The notes: generated by a model from the sequence alone, not told the origin. 64,000 nt of DNA from Halochromatium glycolicum (GCF_016584085.1 NZ_NRSJ01000017.1:1-64000); one strand, 5' to 3'; counted from the first letter of the stretch, positions 1-9,451 are shown. Numbers and translations are program-made.

Positions 1-128
1 CTCGGTTCCGGTGGATGGCCAGTCCTTTCCGGTTCGGGACTTTCACCCGGCGGGTCACAATAAGAGGTTTCCGATCACTCAAATCATTTCGCGATCATCC
101 CCCTCTTCCAGGCTTTGCCTGGCGCAAG

Positions 129-278
129 GAAAAGCTCGTACCGAATGGCGCAGGATGTTCGTTTGCCTTCGAGGAGCATCGCCGGGAGCATAGCCGGGCT
201 ATGTGACCGGCGGCGCGACGAAGAAGGCGAGCGAAAAGACCAGCAAGGCGGTATGAGCTTTGACAGAAATCGCTTAAG
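129..278 (-). repeat. MITE-like dispersed repeat, copy A
   Basis: About 150 bases are almost identical, in inverse orientation, to 30622-30786. The shared core includes a central palindrome (catagccgggctatg) and the end tgacagaaatcgctt. The outer end that reads gcgattgccgg in the other copy is replaced here, so this copy is truncated on its left side. Its right end joins the reading frame of the PAS-GGDEF remnant directly, so the element marks the break of that gene. It has no coding capacity of its own. Confidence 0.85.
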
Positions 279-1300
279 GCTGAGGCACTGCGCGCACTCG
301 CCGAGTACCAGGATCTGTTCGACGTGCAGAACCTGGCCGGTGAGCCGCAGCCACCCGAGACCTGGCCGCTCGCACGCGCCTACCGAGGCGAGGTCTTTGT
401 CCAGCACGAGCTGAAGGTCCACCGGCGCGATACCGGCCAGAGCTTCATCGGCAGCTACAGTGGCGCGGCGGTTCGCGATGCCGACGGTCGCTTGCGGCTC
501 GGCATCATCACGATCCGGGACATTACCGAGCAAAAGCGCGCCGAGGACCAGATCCGTCAGCTCGCCTTCTACGATCCCCTCACCGGCCTGGCCAATCGGC
601 GCCTGCTCGAGGAGCGCCTGGCGGTGGCCTTGGCTCAGGCCAAGCGCCAAGGCTCCCGCCTCGCGGTGCTTGTGCTCGACCTCGATCACTTCAAGGAGAT
701 CAACGACGCGCTCGGCCATGCCGTCGGCGACGCCCTGCTGGTCGAGGTAGCGCGGCGGATGCGCAGCACTGTGCGCCTCCGACACCGTCGCCCGTCCTGG
801 CGGCGATGAGTTCATGCTGGTGCTGCCCGGCGTGGAGGCCGACGGTGCGGCCCATTTGGCGGAGAAGCTGGTTGCGCGTCTGGTTGAACCAATGCGACTC
901 GCGGCGCAGACGCTGAGTATCAGCTGCAGCCTCGGCATCAGCCTCTTTCCCGCAGACGGTGACGGCGCCAGCGAGCTGATCGCACACGCCGACACCGCGA
1001 TGTATCAGGCCAAGCAGGACGGGCGCAATCGCTATCAGTTCTTCACCGAGGCAATGCAGCGCGAAGCGCTGCGGACGATGACCCTGGAACATCAGCTACG
1101 ACAGGCGCTGGCGGGCGGTGAGCTTTGTCTGCGCTATCAGCCGCAGATCGAACTCGCCAGCGGTCGACCGCTCGGGCTCGAGGCCCTGCTGCGCTGGTCT
1201 CATCCCAGTCGCGGTCTGCTCGACGCGGGGGCATTCGTGCCGTTGGCCGAAAACAGCGGCCTGATCCAGGATCTCGGCGTCTGGGTGCTGCGAGCGCTGA
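276..1300 (+). pseudogene. PAS-GGDEF-EAL cyclic-di-GMP signalling protein, broken
   Basis: The reading frame opens inside the end of a dispersed repeat and encodes a PAS/PAC tail (ITIRDITEQKRAEDQIRQLA) followed by a diguanylate cyclase domain (FYDPLTGLANRR, DLDHFKEIND). A frameshift at about 772 moves the rest, including the intact GGDEF motif at about 809-823 and SCSLGISLFPADG, into another frame. The C-terminal EAL domain begins (LCLRYQPQIELASG, GLEALLRWSHP) but stops after WVLRA at about 1298, where the sequence abuts the end of a minus-strand ATPase gene. With both ends missing and the frameshift, no working enzyme is expected. The break at 1300 suggests insertion of the neighbouring cassette. 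Confidence 0.85.
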
Positions 1301-1308
1301 CCATTTCC

Positions 1309-2829
1309 CTACGGGATAGGCCGCACGCCACCGCGACGGCCAATGGCCGCCGGCACCCGAAACAGGTCGGGAATATCAATCCTCTCGTCATCGATACGAC
1401 GGATCACGCCGATGCGCTGCAGTTCCTGAATGAGCGTCTTCTCGGGAACCTCCGACGATGCAAACGCCAACGCGTGCGGCGGCAGATAGAAGCGCTCGTC
1501 ATCAATTTCCCCATTTCCTTGAGCGTCCGGTGACAAGGTCGTGAGCCGGTCACGCTCGATCGCCTGGAGCGTACCGGCCTCCTGCCAGCGCTGCTCGATC
1601 TCTTCGCTCCGGCAGGGCACGGTCTGCCCATTCAACGGGGCCAGTACTGTGCCAATCCAGGGATAGTCCTCGCGAAGCTCCTGAACGCGTACCGCTGAGG
1701 CGCTCTGCACGCCGCGCTTGATGCCTTCCCAATGCAGCACTTCCGCATGCCCCTCCGCCCGGGTCTCACGCTGCGCATCGCGCACTGCGATCAGGAAGCT
1801 CCTCGGGCTGACCTGCCCCTTGGCGTCGGCCAGGTGGTTCGGCACCCAGGTATAGGTCCGCCCTCGCCGCCGGTTGGTGCCCATGTAGCGGGTCGCCATA
1901 TCGTGCAGCAGTGCCTGCTGCAGGTCTTCGTCCTGGCGAAGCTTCGTTGGAATCGGATAGACCTGCTCTCCATCCGCTTCGGTTGGCTTGAAAGACAACC
2001 GATGCTTTGCGTGGAGCCAATCACGATAGCGCTTAGCTTCCTCGCCGTGATTGCATAGCCAATGCCACAGCAAGCCAAAAAGATCGGTACGGCGCCATTC
2101 CAGAACCACCCGGCCGTGGTGCAGCTTCGATGAATCCGGAAACTGCCAGATGGCCCGATCTTCCCACAGGTCCGGGCGCAGGAAGACCTTCGCCTGGATA
2201 CCCGGCTGCCCCTTCAGGTCCAGGCACAGCTGAAGGAGCCCTCGGGCCAGCTTACGGATGGTCTTCCAGTCCGACCCCGTGCGGTCAATCGCATCGAAGA
2301 CTACGAGATGGCGTTTCCCTTCGGCTGCCAGACGGCTCGAGATCCGGTTCAGGAGTTGTTCTTCCTGCTCCGGGTTATCCGCGACCAAGGCCACAGCATC
2401 GTCCCAGGTCTCGACAGGTAGCTCCTCTGCGTACCGGGCCGCCAGCTGGCGCAGCACCACCGCACGCCAGATATCCTCGGGAGCAAACCGAGCCTGCAAA
2501 CGTTGCAGGACGCGGCGGGATGGATGATCCTCGTTGCGCGTGGACACCGAGAAGCCCCAGCTCGTCTGCACCCGATCCAGATGCAGCCTTGGCAACTGGG
2601 CGTGGATCAACGCCCGAGAGACGGGGCTATTGAGCGCCGCGCTCCAGAAGCTCTTGCCGGTTCCGCGGTCGCCGACGACGAGCGAGCTGTCCGGATCAAG
2701 CGCGCGTTCATGACCGAGCACGACATAGAGCTCGCTCGGATTCGGTTCCGCCGTGCTGACCGCCATGGTCTCCGGCAGCTCATCAAGGGATTGCCGGACC
2801 TGAGCCGTTGGAAAACCGTCAGCCGCCAT
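1309..2829 (-). CDS. P-loop ATPase, third gene of HEPN/KGGVGR cassette
   Basis: About 506 residues. A Walker A motif near residue 52 (VVGDRGTGKS) and a Walker B-like stretch (HLVVFDAIDRTG) point to an ATPase of the STAND/AAA-like kind; the long C-terminal part (GTNRRRGRTYTWVPNHLADA onward) is not recognised. I start it at the ATG at 2829 because AGGAG sits at 2840-2836, six bases upstream; an ATG at 2847 is possible. It overlaps the end of the KGGVGR gene by 11 bases, so the two are probably translationally coupled. Its last codon lies a few bases from the truncated EAL gene. Function unknown; a role in a conflict or defence system is an inference from the company it keeps. Confidence 0.75.
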   Translation of the reverse strand: MAADGFPTAQVRQSLDELPETMAVSTAEPNPSELYVVLGHERALDPDSSLVVGDRGTGKSFWSAALNSPVSRALIHAQLPRLHLDRVQTSWGFSVSTRNEDHPSRRVLQRLQARFAPEDIWRAVVLRQLAARYAEELPVETWDDAVALVADNPEQEEQLLNRISSRLAAEGKRHLVVFDAIDRTGSDWKTIRKLARGLLQLCLDLKGQPGIQAKVFLRPDLWEDRAIWQFPDSSKLHHGRVVLEWRRTDLFGLLWHWLCNHGEEAKRYRDWLHAKHRLSFKPTEADGEQVYPIPTKLRQDEDLQQALLHDMATRYMGTNRRRGRTYTWVPNHLADAKGQVSPRSFLIAVRDAQRETRAEGHAEVLHWEGIKRGVQSASAVRVQELREDYPWIGTVLAPLNGQTVPCRSEEIEQRWQEAGTLQAIERDRLTTLSPDAQGNGEIDDERFYLPPHALAFASSEVPEKTLIQELQRIGVIRRIDDERIDIPDLFRVPAAIGRRGGVRPIP

Positions 2830-4168
2830 CCAATGCTCCTGGTGCATCATCACCCAGTACACGCTCACCCAGCGCGGCCATGAATGGGCCGAAAGTGCTT
2901 GAGATCGCGGCTTCGGCGGCCTCGTTCAGATCCTCCAACGGATTGAACTGCTCGAAGACCGGATTCTGTAGAATCACCAGCGGGTCATGCGGCGCCGCAT
3001 CGTCCGTTTCGGCAAAGTTGAACACATCAGGACCGTCTTCCGGCCGCTGCTCGTCATAGAGCTGTTCCAGCCACAACGAATAGGCCTTGGATCGGAAGCT
3101 CTCTAGCGCTACCTTTGTCTTCGCTGCCTTGGCATAGACCATCTTCAGCCGTAACCGCCAATCATCGTCGCCACTGGCTGGAACGATATGGGCCATCTGC
3201 GCCAGTTGCGCCAACAGGTAGCGATAGCCCTCCCAGACCGTCGGCTGATCCGTTGCAAACAACAGCACATCCGCATCCAGGTGCAGAATCGCCGCCGCGG
3301 CGGTTTCGTGCAGCCCGGCGCGACTATCGATCAGCACGACGTCCGGCTCCAGCGCCTGCTCGAGCCGCTGCAGCAACCGTCGCACCCGCGCGGCAAAACC
3401 CTCGCCCTCACCGCGATCGGATTCGAGATAGGCGCGGGCAAGCTTCGCAATGAACCCACCAGGCTGTTGCATTGACCGCGTGCCGGTTGCCGGGGTCACG
3501 TAGAGATAGCCGTCCTCGACCAATGGCGAGCGTGCGACCAGCTCGGGCTCGACGAGCATCGCTTCGGCCACCGGACTGGCGACCAGATCCTCCGCGAGCC
3601 AGTCCACGACGCCGAACGCAGGCCGGTCGCCGGGCGGCAGCAACTGTGCCCCGAGGCCCGGCGCCTCGAGGTCCAGGTCCAGCAGCAGGACTCGCTTGCC
3701 CTCTGCCGCGAGCTCGCGGCCCCAAAGGAGCAAGGCGGTGCTGCGCCCAACACCGCCTTTCAGACTGAAGAACGAGACCCGCGGCGGGTGTGTGGTCGAT
3801 CGCGGCCCATCCACCCCTGGAGCCTGCGTCCAGTCTTTGCCGACCACGCGCCGCTCAATCAGCTTCACCAGCGTACCGTCGATGGCCTCGACCACGAAAG
3901 GCTCCTCGAGGAGCGCTGATCCGGAAAGCGTCTCCGAGAAGCGCATCAGCCCAACATCCAAGCCCGGACTGTAAGCACCAAGGGCATCCGCCAAGGCCGC
4001 ACGTGCGTCAAGGATCGCGGATTGATCGGTCGCATCCGGCAGCACGACATGGACCCGGCCGTTCATGTCGCGAATGAATCGCAGATCGGCGAAGCCAGCA
4101 TCCGGAAAGGCCCGCCTGAGTTGCGCAACCGCGCGCGGCAATGCATCATCGAAGGAGCAAGGTGGCAT
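2819..4168 (-). CDS. KGGVGR-variant ParA/MinD-like ATPase
   Basis: About 449 residues. The N-terminal 135 residues form an unrecognised domain; then comes the deviant Walker A FFSLKGGVGRSTALLLWGRE followed by LLLDLDLEAPGLG and VVLIDSRAGL. These are the hallmarks of ParA/MinD/SIMIBI ATPases in which the usual KGGVGKT/ST is changed to KGGVGRS. The ATG at 4168 lies two bases after the stop of the HEPN-like gene, indicating one operon; an upstream in-frame extension to 4438 would overlap that gene and was rejected. ParA relatives act as ATP-dependent dimer switches; what this variant senses or positions is not known. Confidence 0.8.
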   Translation of the reverse strand: MPPCSFDDALPRAVAQLRRAFPDAGFADLRFIRDMNGRVHVVLPDATDQSAILDARAALADALGAYSPGLDVGLMRFSETLSGSALLEEPFVVEAIDGTLVKLIERRVVGKDWTQAPGVDGPRSTTHPPRVSFFSLKGGVGRSTALLLWGRELAAEGKRVLLLDLDLEAPGLGAQLLPPGDRPAFGVVDWLAEDLVASPVAEAMLVEPELVARSPLVEDGYLYVTPATGTRSMQQPGGFIAKLARAYLESDRGEGEGFAARVRRLLQRLEQALEPDVVLIDSRAGLHETAAAAILHLDADVLLFATDQPTVWEGYRYLLAQLAQMAHIVPASGDDDWRLRLKMVYAKAAKTKVALESFRSKAYSLWLEQLYDEQRPEDGPDVFNFAETDDAAPHDPLVILQNPVFEQFNPLEDLNEAAEAAISSTFGPFMAALGERVLGDDAPGALDGG

Positions 4169-4170
4169 GA

Positions 4171-4557
4171 TCAGACCCCGAGGTTGGCCGCGATCAAGGT
4201 GCGTCGGCAATGGTCCCAATGCAGCCTGCAGCGGTCTTCTGAGAATGCAGCGTCCGGCCAATAGCGGCTTTCGATCTTCCAGCCGTCCATGTAGTCGGTC
4301 TTGTTCAGTAATTGCTGAATGCCGACATCTTGCCTGCGGCATAAGGTTTTCCGCGCGTGATCGCGCAGCTCGGGCAGATGCGCCTGGCGGACCTCCACCA
4401 CGCCTGTATGGTCCTGGAGCAGCACCTTCAGCGCGCACTCGGCACCCAGACCGAAAAGATGCGTGGCGTTGGCGAAACGAGCAGCCCGCAACAGCAGCTG
4501 ACCATCCGAGAAGCAGCGCTTTGCCGCGGCTACGTAATCATCTCTCAGCACTGTCAA
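4171..4557 (-). CDS. HEPN-like domain protein, first gene of the cassette
   Basis: About 128 residues, alpha-helical. The segment RFANATHLFGLGAECALKVL resembles the first helix pair of HEPN proteins (AxYLxGxAxExxLK), and the C-terminal WKIESRYWPDAAFSEDR followed by a helix is also typical. HEPN domains are often RNases or nucleotidyltransferase partners; a clear RxxxxH catalytic pair at the usual place was not identified, so toxicity cannot be asserted. The start is uncertain: TTG at 4557 or GTG at 4551. It is the first gene of a tight operon with the KGGVGR ATPase and the P-loop ATPase. Confidence 0.65.
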   Translation of the reverse strand: MTVLRDDYVAAAKRCFSDGQLLLRAARFANATHLFGLGAECALKVLLQDHTGVVEVRQAHLPELRDHARKTLCRRQDVGIQQLLNKTDYMDGWKIESRYWPDAAFSEDRCRLHWDHCRRTLIAANLGV

Positions 4558-5065
4558 GCCTGCGTGCTCTCTGTCATTCGCTCTGCCAAACTGCTTGCCG
4601 GTCGCAGCTGTGCCGTCTGCTCCGGGCAGCTTCCCATCAGGCGCTCGCGCGGTGGATCGGGGTCAAGTGTGCCACAGCGACTCCTATGCGTCAGAGAAAG
4701 GGCCAACTTCGCTCAACGGTGTCCCCAGCGTTAGCGCTGGTCGCGATGTCCGGGGTGCAGCTGCAGGCGGGGCTCCAGGTGGTTTGCACCGGGTGGATTT
4801 GCACCGGGTGGATTTGCACCGGGTGGATTTGCACCGGGCGCTCGGGGAAAGCCCCCGTCTCCTAGTTGCGCTCCGCCGCCTTGTCTTCGGCGGCGGAGCC
4901 CGTCCCCAGACATGGCGGACCGGGAAGCCGCTCCTGCGGGCGCCTTGCCGGCCTCACGACCATGCTGGTGGCGCTGTTCTTGCTTATCGCACTCGCTATC
5001 CATTCGTGCTCTAGGCGCACGCTCGCCAAGGGCAACCTGTCGCGAACAGGCGGAGGCTGGTCGAC
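4558..5065. other. Intergenic stretch without a supported gene
   Basis: This stretch separates the leftward cassette from the rightward acyltransferase fusion gene, so promoters for both should lie here, but none was identified with confidence. The only clear structure is the 15-base tandem repeat at 4776-4838. A good ribosome binding site (ggcgg, gagg) precedes the GTG at 5066. Confidence 0.6.
4776..4838. repeat. 15-bp tandem repeat
   Basis: Three perfect copies of gcaccgggtggattt (4786-4800, 4801-4815, 4816-4830), a half copy after them and a degenerate copy before. No spacers, so this is not a CRISPR. It lies between genes. Confidence 0.9.
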
Positions 5066-8035
5066 GTGAGGCGTAAGATTCAAACCCTCGAAGAGCTTGT
5101 CCCGTCACTGCGGGCGCGCGCCGACAGGGTTGCGCTGATCGCGCTCGAGCACAAGCAGCGCCAGGACTGGCGCGCCGCGCCCCTGGCCGAGCAGGCGCTG
5201 CGCCTGGCCGCCGCGCTGCGTGGCGAGGGGCTCGCGCCCGGCGCGCGGGTGCTGCTGTACGCCCCGAACTCGCCGCACTGGATCATCGCCTGCCTGGCGA
5301 TCATCGGCGCACGCGGCGTCCCGGTCCCGGTCGACAACCAAATCGGCGAGCGCGATCTTGCCCATATCGCCGAGAACAGCGGTGCGCGCTGGGCCTTCAC
5401 CACCAAGCGGCTGGCCAAGACCCTGCAGCAGTCCGCCGCGACGCCGCCGCAGATCCTCGTGCTCGATGGCGATGCGGATGATGACAGGGATGGCGCTGAT
5501 AGCGGCGATAACGACGCGGCTGCCGCCGCGGCCGACGGCGAGACCACCAGCGCCCAGTCGCTCACCAGACTGCTGCAGCAAGCGCCCGCCGCACCGCCCG
5601 AGCAGGACGCGCCGCCGGACCCTGAAGCCGAGGCCGTGCTCTTCTATACCTCGGGCACCTCGGGCGCGCCCAAGGGTGTCCCCTTAAGCCACCGCAATCT
5701 GTTGTCCAACCTCGAGGCGATCCTGAGCCAGGGCATCGTGGACGACAACGACCGGCTGCTGCTGCCGCTGCCGCTGCATCACGTCTATCCGTTCTCGCTC
5801 GGCCTGCTCGCCCCCCTCGTCCTCGGGATTCCGATCGTTCTTCCCTACTCGCTGACGGGACCGCAGCTGACGCGGGCGCTCAAGGAGGGCGAGGCGACCG
5901 TGATCCTGGGGATTCCGCGGCTGTACTCGGCACTCCTTGGGGCAATCCGTCGACGCGTCGCCGCGGGCGGGAGGCTTGTGACAGCGGTGTTCGACGGCCT
6001 GCTGAACGCCTCGGTCGCGCTGCGTCGCCACACCGGCCATGGCCTCGGCGGTCGACTGTTTGCCCCGCTGCGCCGCCAGGCCGCGCCGCAGCTGCGCTTG
6101 CTCGTCTCCGGCGGGGCCGCGCTGGAGGCCGACATCGCCTGGCGGCTCGACGCGCTCGGCTGGCAGATCGCAACCGGCTATGGGCTCACCGAGACCTCAC
6201 CGATCCTGACCTTCCTCGCCCCGCCCGAGCGGCGTTTCGACAGCGCCGGCCGGGCGCTGCCCGGGGTCGAGCTGCGTATCCGGCCACAGCAATCCAGCGG
6301 TGACGCGGATAGAGGCGGCCCTGCCACCGGCGGCGTCGCAACGCCGAGCCCCAGCCCGGCATTGAGCCAGTCGTCGGGTCAGGCATCGAGTCAGGCATCG
6401 GATCACGCATCGAGTCAGGCATCGAGCCAAAGACAGACAAGCGACCAGGCACCGAGCGACACGCCCGATCAGCCAGCCGATCAGGCGTCCGATCAGTCAC
6501 CGGGCCAAGGCGAGATCCAGGCCAAGGGACCGAATCTCTTCGGCGGTTACCTCGGTCTCCCGGAGAAGAACGCCGAGGTCTTCACCGACGATGGCTGGCT
6601 GCGCACCGGCGATCTCGGCCAGCTCGATGCGCAGGGCTGGCTGCAGATCAGTGGGCGCGCCTCGGCGCGGATTGTGCTTGCCGGCGGCGAGAACATCGAC
6701 CCGGAGCGCATCGAGGCCCGCCTCGAGCGCAGCCCCTCGGTCCGCGAGGCAGGCGTGCTCGGCCATGAAGGCCGGCTGGCGGCGGTGGTGGTGCCGGAGG
6801 CCGAGGCCGCTCGCGATCGGGAGCAAGCGCAGCTGCGGCAGCAGATTGGCGACGAGATCGCCGCCGTGTCGCGCGCGCTGGCGAGCACGCAGCAGATCGA
6901 CAGCCTCCGGCTCGACGCCTCGCCGCTGCCGCGCACCCGTCTCGGCAAGCTGCGCCGGCAGCGTCTCGCGGAGCGGTTCGAGGCCCTGTCCGAAGGTGCC
7001 GAGTCGGCCCCCGAGCCTGGGCTGGCGCCGATCGACGACCTCGCCCCAGAGGATCGTCAGCTCCTCGAGGACGCCACCGCCAACCGGGTCTGGAGCTGGC
7101 TCGGCGCGCGCTTCCCGGACCGCCGCATCACGCCGGAGAGCGACCTGAACCTGGACCTTGGCGTCGATTCATTGGAATGGGTGGACCTGACCCTGGATCT
7201 GCAGCAGCAAGTCGGCCTCGCGCTCGAAGAGGAGGCCATCGGTCGGATCGAGCGCGTGCGCGATCTGCTGCAGGAGGCGGTCGAGGCCGAGCAGACCGCC
7301 ACCACCGGTGCGAATCTGATCGAACGGCTCCAGGACCCAACAGCGCAGCTTGACGAGGCCGAGCTGCAGCGCCTGTCCCCGCCGCCGGCGCCCTTGCGTG
7401 GGTTTGCCGCTCTGCTGCATGCCGTGGTGGGCTGGACCCTGCGCGGGCCGTTGCGGTTGCAGGCCGAGGGCGTCGAGCAGATCCCGACCTCGGGCCCCTG
7501 CCTGCTCACGCCCAACCACCTCAGTGCGGTCGATCCGGGCGCGCTCCTTGCCGTACTCGCTGGCCCAAGGCGCCGCACGACCTGCTGGGGCGGCGCCAGC
7601 GCGCTCCTCTTCAAACGGCCGTGGATGCGTCTGCTGAGCCGCAGCTTGCGCGTGCTGCCGGTCGATCCCAGCGCAAACCCGCTGACCAGTCTCGTGCTCG
7701 GCGCCGCCGCGCTCGAGCGGGACTGCATGCTGATCTGGTTCCCCGAGGGCCGGCGCTCACCGGATGGTCAGCTGCAGCCATTCCGCTCCGGCATCGGTTC
7801 ATTGGCGCTCGCGCAGGATGTGCCGATCCTCCCGGTGCACATCCAGGGGACCCGGGAGGCGCTGCCGCCCGGCTCCTTGCGATTGCGGCTCCGGCCGGTC
7901 GCGCTGCGCGTCGGGGCGCCGGTCCGCGCCGAGACGCTCATGGAGGAAGGCCAGGGGGATAATGATGCGGAGCGGATCGCCAATGCGCTGCAGGCACGAG
8001 TCCGCGCGCTCGGCGCCAACTTCGGCGACGCCTAG
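5066..8035 (+). CDS. Acyl-ACP/CoA synthetase - ACP - acyltransferase fusion (Aas-like)
   Basis: A 989-residue multidomain lipid enzyme. Residues about 1-620 are an adenylate-forming domain (YTSGTSGAPKGVPLSH near 190, ATGYGLTETSP, GWLRTGDLG). Around residue 700 lies a carrier-protein-like domain with DLGVDSLEW, whose serine would take phosphopantetheine. Residues about 800-989 form a PlsC/LPA acyltransferase with NHLSAVD (motif I) and FPEGRRSP (motif III). It probably activates fatty acids and transfers them to lysophospholipids. The order is the reverse of E. coli Aas, where PlsC comes first. The adenylation domain carries a low-complexity Ser/Gln/Ala/Asp insert at about 425-480, before the GWLRTGD core. 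GTG start at 5066 with a GGCGGAGG-type ribosome site. Confidence 0.85.
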   Translation: MRRKIQTLEELVPSLRARADRVALIALEHKQRQDWRAAPLAEQALRLAAALRGEGLAPGARVLLYAPNSPHWIIACLAIIGARGVPVPVDNQIGERDLAHIAENSGARWAFTTKRLAKTLQQSAATPPQILVLDGDADDDRDGADSGDNDAAAAAADGETTSAQSLTRLLQQAPAAPPEQDAPPDPEAEAVLFYTSGTSGAPKGVPLSHRNLLSNLEAILSQGIVDDNDRLLLPLPLHHVYPFSLGLLAPLVLGIPIVLPYSLTGPQLTRALKEGEATVILGIPRLYSALLGAIRRRVAAGGRLVTAVFDGLLNASVALRRHTGHGLGGRLFAPLRRQAAPQLRLLVSGGAALEADIAWRLDALGWQIATGYGLTETSPILTFLAPPERRFDSAGRALPGVELRIRPQQSSGDADRGGPATGGVATPSPSPALSQSSGQASSQASDHASSQASSQRQTSDQAPSDTPDQPADQASDQSPGQGEIQAKGPNLFGGYLGLPEKNAEVFTDDGWLRTGDLGQLDAQGWLQISGRASARIVLAGGENIDPERIEARLERSPSVREAGVLGHEGRLAAVVVPEAEAARDREQAQLRQQIGDEIAAVSRALASTQQIDSLRLDASPLPRTRLGKLRRQRLAERFEALSEGAESAPEPGLAPIDDLAPEDRQLLEDATANRVWSWLGARFPDRRITPESDLNLDLGVDSLEWVDLTLDLQQQVGLALEEEAIGRIERVRDLLQEAVEAEQTATTGANLIERLQDPTAQLDEAELQRLSPPPAPLRGFAALLHAVVGWTLRGPLRLQAEGVEQIPTSGPCLLTPNHLSAVDPGALLAVLAGPRRRTTCWGGASALLFKRPWMRLLSRSLRVLPVDPSANPLTSLVLGAAALERDCMLIWFPEGRRSPDGQLQPFRSGIGSLALAQDVPILPVHIQGTREALPPGSLRLRLRPVALRVGAPVRAETLMEEGQGDNDAERIANALQARVRALGANFGDA

Positions 8036-8256
8036 CGAACGGTCATTAGAGCGATCGATACCAATCGGCTGCCGCTCCGCAGCCGCGAGCAGCTCGGCCA
8101 AGGCCTGCGGCGCTTGCGCGCCACCGCCGATCAGCTCGGCACCGCGCCGCCGGAAGCGACGCTCCAGAGCGCTGACGGCGCCGTCTCCGGCCCGACTGCG
8201 CTATGAGAGGGATGAGCAGGCATTTCATCGCGGATGCGATGCGGGGGTAGCGTTGC

Positions 8257-8931
8257 TCAGCCCGCGCTCGGGTTGCGCTGCCATGCCTCTTGGAGCAGCG
8301 CTCGCACCTCGTCGTCGGTGGTCTGGGTGAAGACCTCGTACCAGGCCCCGACCCCCATGAACGGCTCCGGCGTTGCGAGCTCGACCACGCGGTCGGCCTG
8401 CTCGGCGACCAGACCGACGGCCTCGGTCGAGGCCACCGGCACGGCGACCACGAGCTCGGCCGGTCCCTGGGCCGCTGCCGCGCGCGCGGCGACCCGCATT
8501 GTCGCCCCGGTCGCCAAACCGTCATCGACCAGGATCACGCAGCGTCCGGCCAGCTCCGGTGGCTTACGCGTGCCGCGGTAGGTGGTCTCGCGGCGCTCGA
8601 GCTCGTGCTGCTCGGATTCGGCCACGCGGTCGATGGTCTCCTGCGAGATCGACAAGGCGCGCACGACATCGGCGTTGAGCACCTGGGCACCGCCGCTGGC
8701 GATGGCGCCCATCGCCAGCTCCGGCTGGGTCGGGACACCGAGCTTGCGCACCAGCATCAGGTCGAGCGGCGCCTCCAAGGCGCGCGCCACCTCGGCGGCG
8801 ACAGGCACGCCGCCGCGCGGCAGCGCCAGCACGAGGAGATCCATGCGTCCACGATAATCCATGAGGGCCTCGCCCAGTAGGCGTCCGGCCTCGGTACGGT
8901 TGGCAAAGGGAAGCGGCATCGCGGTCATCAT
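8257..8931 (-). CDS. Phosphoribosyltransferase family protein
   Basis: About 224 residues from the ATG at 8931 (ATGs at 8928 and 8919 are alternatives; the upstream extension is not conserved-looking). The PRPP-binding motif CVILVDDGLATGATM is near residue 125, and the N-terminal LALPRGGVPVAAEVA and LVRKLGVPTQPELAMGAI are typical of the large family of predicted phosphoribosyltransferases often found near hydrolases in bacteria. The exact base substrate is unknown. The 220 bases between it and the upstream acyltransferase gene contain only a short open frame (about 8050-8205) resembling the tail of some lost gene. Confidence 0.8.
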   Translation of the reverse strand: MMTAMPLPFANRTEAGRLLGEALMDYRGRMDLLVLALPRGGVPVAAEVARALEAPLDLMLVRKLGVPTQPELAMGAIASGGAQVLNADVVRALSISQETIDRVAESEQHELERRETTYRGTRKPPELAGRCVILVDDGLATGATMRVAARAAAAQGPAELVVAVPVASTEAVGLVAEQADRVVELATPEPFMGVGAWYEVFTQTTDDEVRALLQEAWQRNPSAG

Positions 8932-9130
8932 CCGATTGTCTATTGGTTGATTCCAATGGCAATGCAAACCGCGCACCAAGACGGGCTTGGCCGATCCTCG
9001 CGTTGGGAGCGGAGCGGGCGCATCGGCGCGCGTCACGGAACCGCTCAGCTTCCAGCGTGACCGTGAAACAACGGCTGCGAGTGTTACATTCGCCGCGGTG
9101 GCGCGCCGCCATGATCGTGAGGGACCAGCG

Positions 9131-9451
9131 TCAGGGTCCAGCGATGGCCGCCTCGATCTCCGGTACCGCGACCGGCTTGACGAGATGGCGGTCGATACCG
9201 GCGAGGCGCGGTGAGCTTGCGCCAAGCGATCCGGGAGACATCGGACAGATCGTCGAGCAGACGCTTGATCTGCGCCGACTGCGTCGAGATGGCCTGCAGG
9301 CAGCGCCCGGCATGGGGGCTTGCAGATCCAGCGAATGCAGGACCTCGCTGCAGGTCATGATGGCCGCGAGCGGATTGCGCAGCTCGTGACCCAAGGTGAC
9401 CAGGAACTCATCGCGTTGGGCGATGTGCTCGGCGCGCTCCTTAGGATCAGT
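9131..9451 (-). pseudogene. Hybrid sensor histidine kinase remnant
   Basis: Read leftwards, this encodes AEHIAQRDEFLVTLGHELRNPLAAIMTC..., the dimerisation/phospho-acceptor helix with the H-box, then in a shifted frame a continuation (QIKRLLDDLSDVSRIAWRKL). It then jumps to GIDRHLVKPVAVPEIEAAIAG, the C-terminal end of a receiver domain. The catalytic ATPase domain and most of the receiver are deleted, and the N-terminal sensor is absent. It is a decayed gene, not a small kinase. Confidence 0.75.

Noticed and set aside
84..995. Long leftward open frame of 303 codons
   Set aside because: It lies antisense to the recognisable PAS-GGDEF sequence and crosses a dispersed repeat; a GC-rich shadow.
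4171..4438. Longer N-terminus for the KGGVGR ATPase
   Set aside because: It would overlap the HEPN-like gene in another frame; the ATG at 4168 fits the operon spacing.
4776..4838. Possible CRISPR array
   Set aside because: The 15-base copies are directly adjacent with no spacers and no cas genes are nearby; it is a simple tandem repeat.
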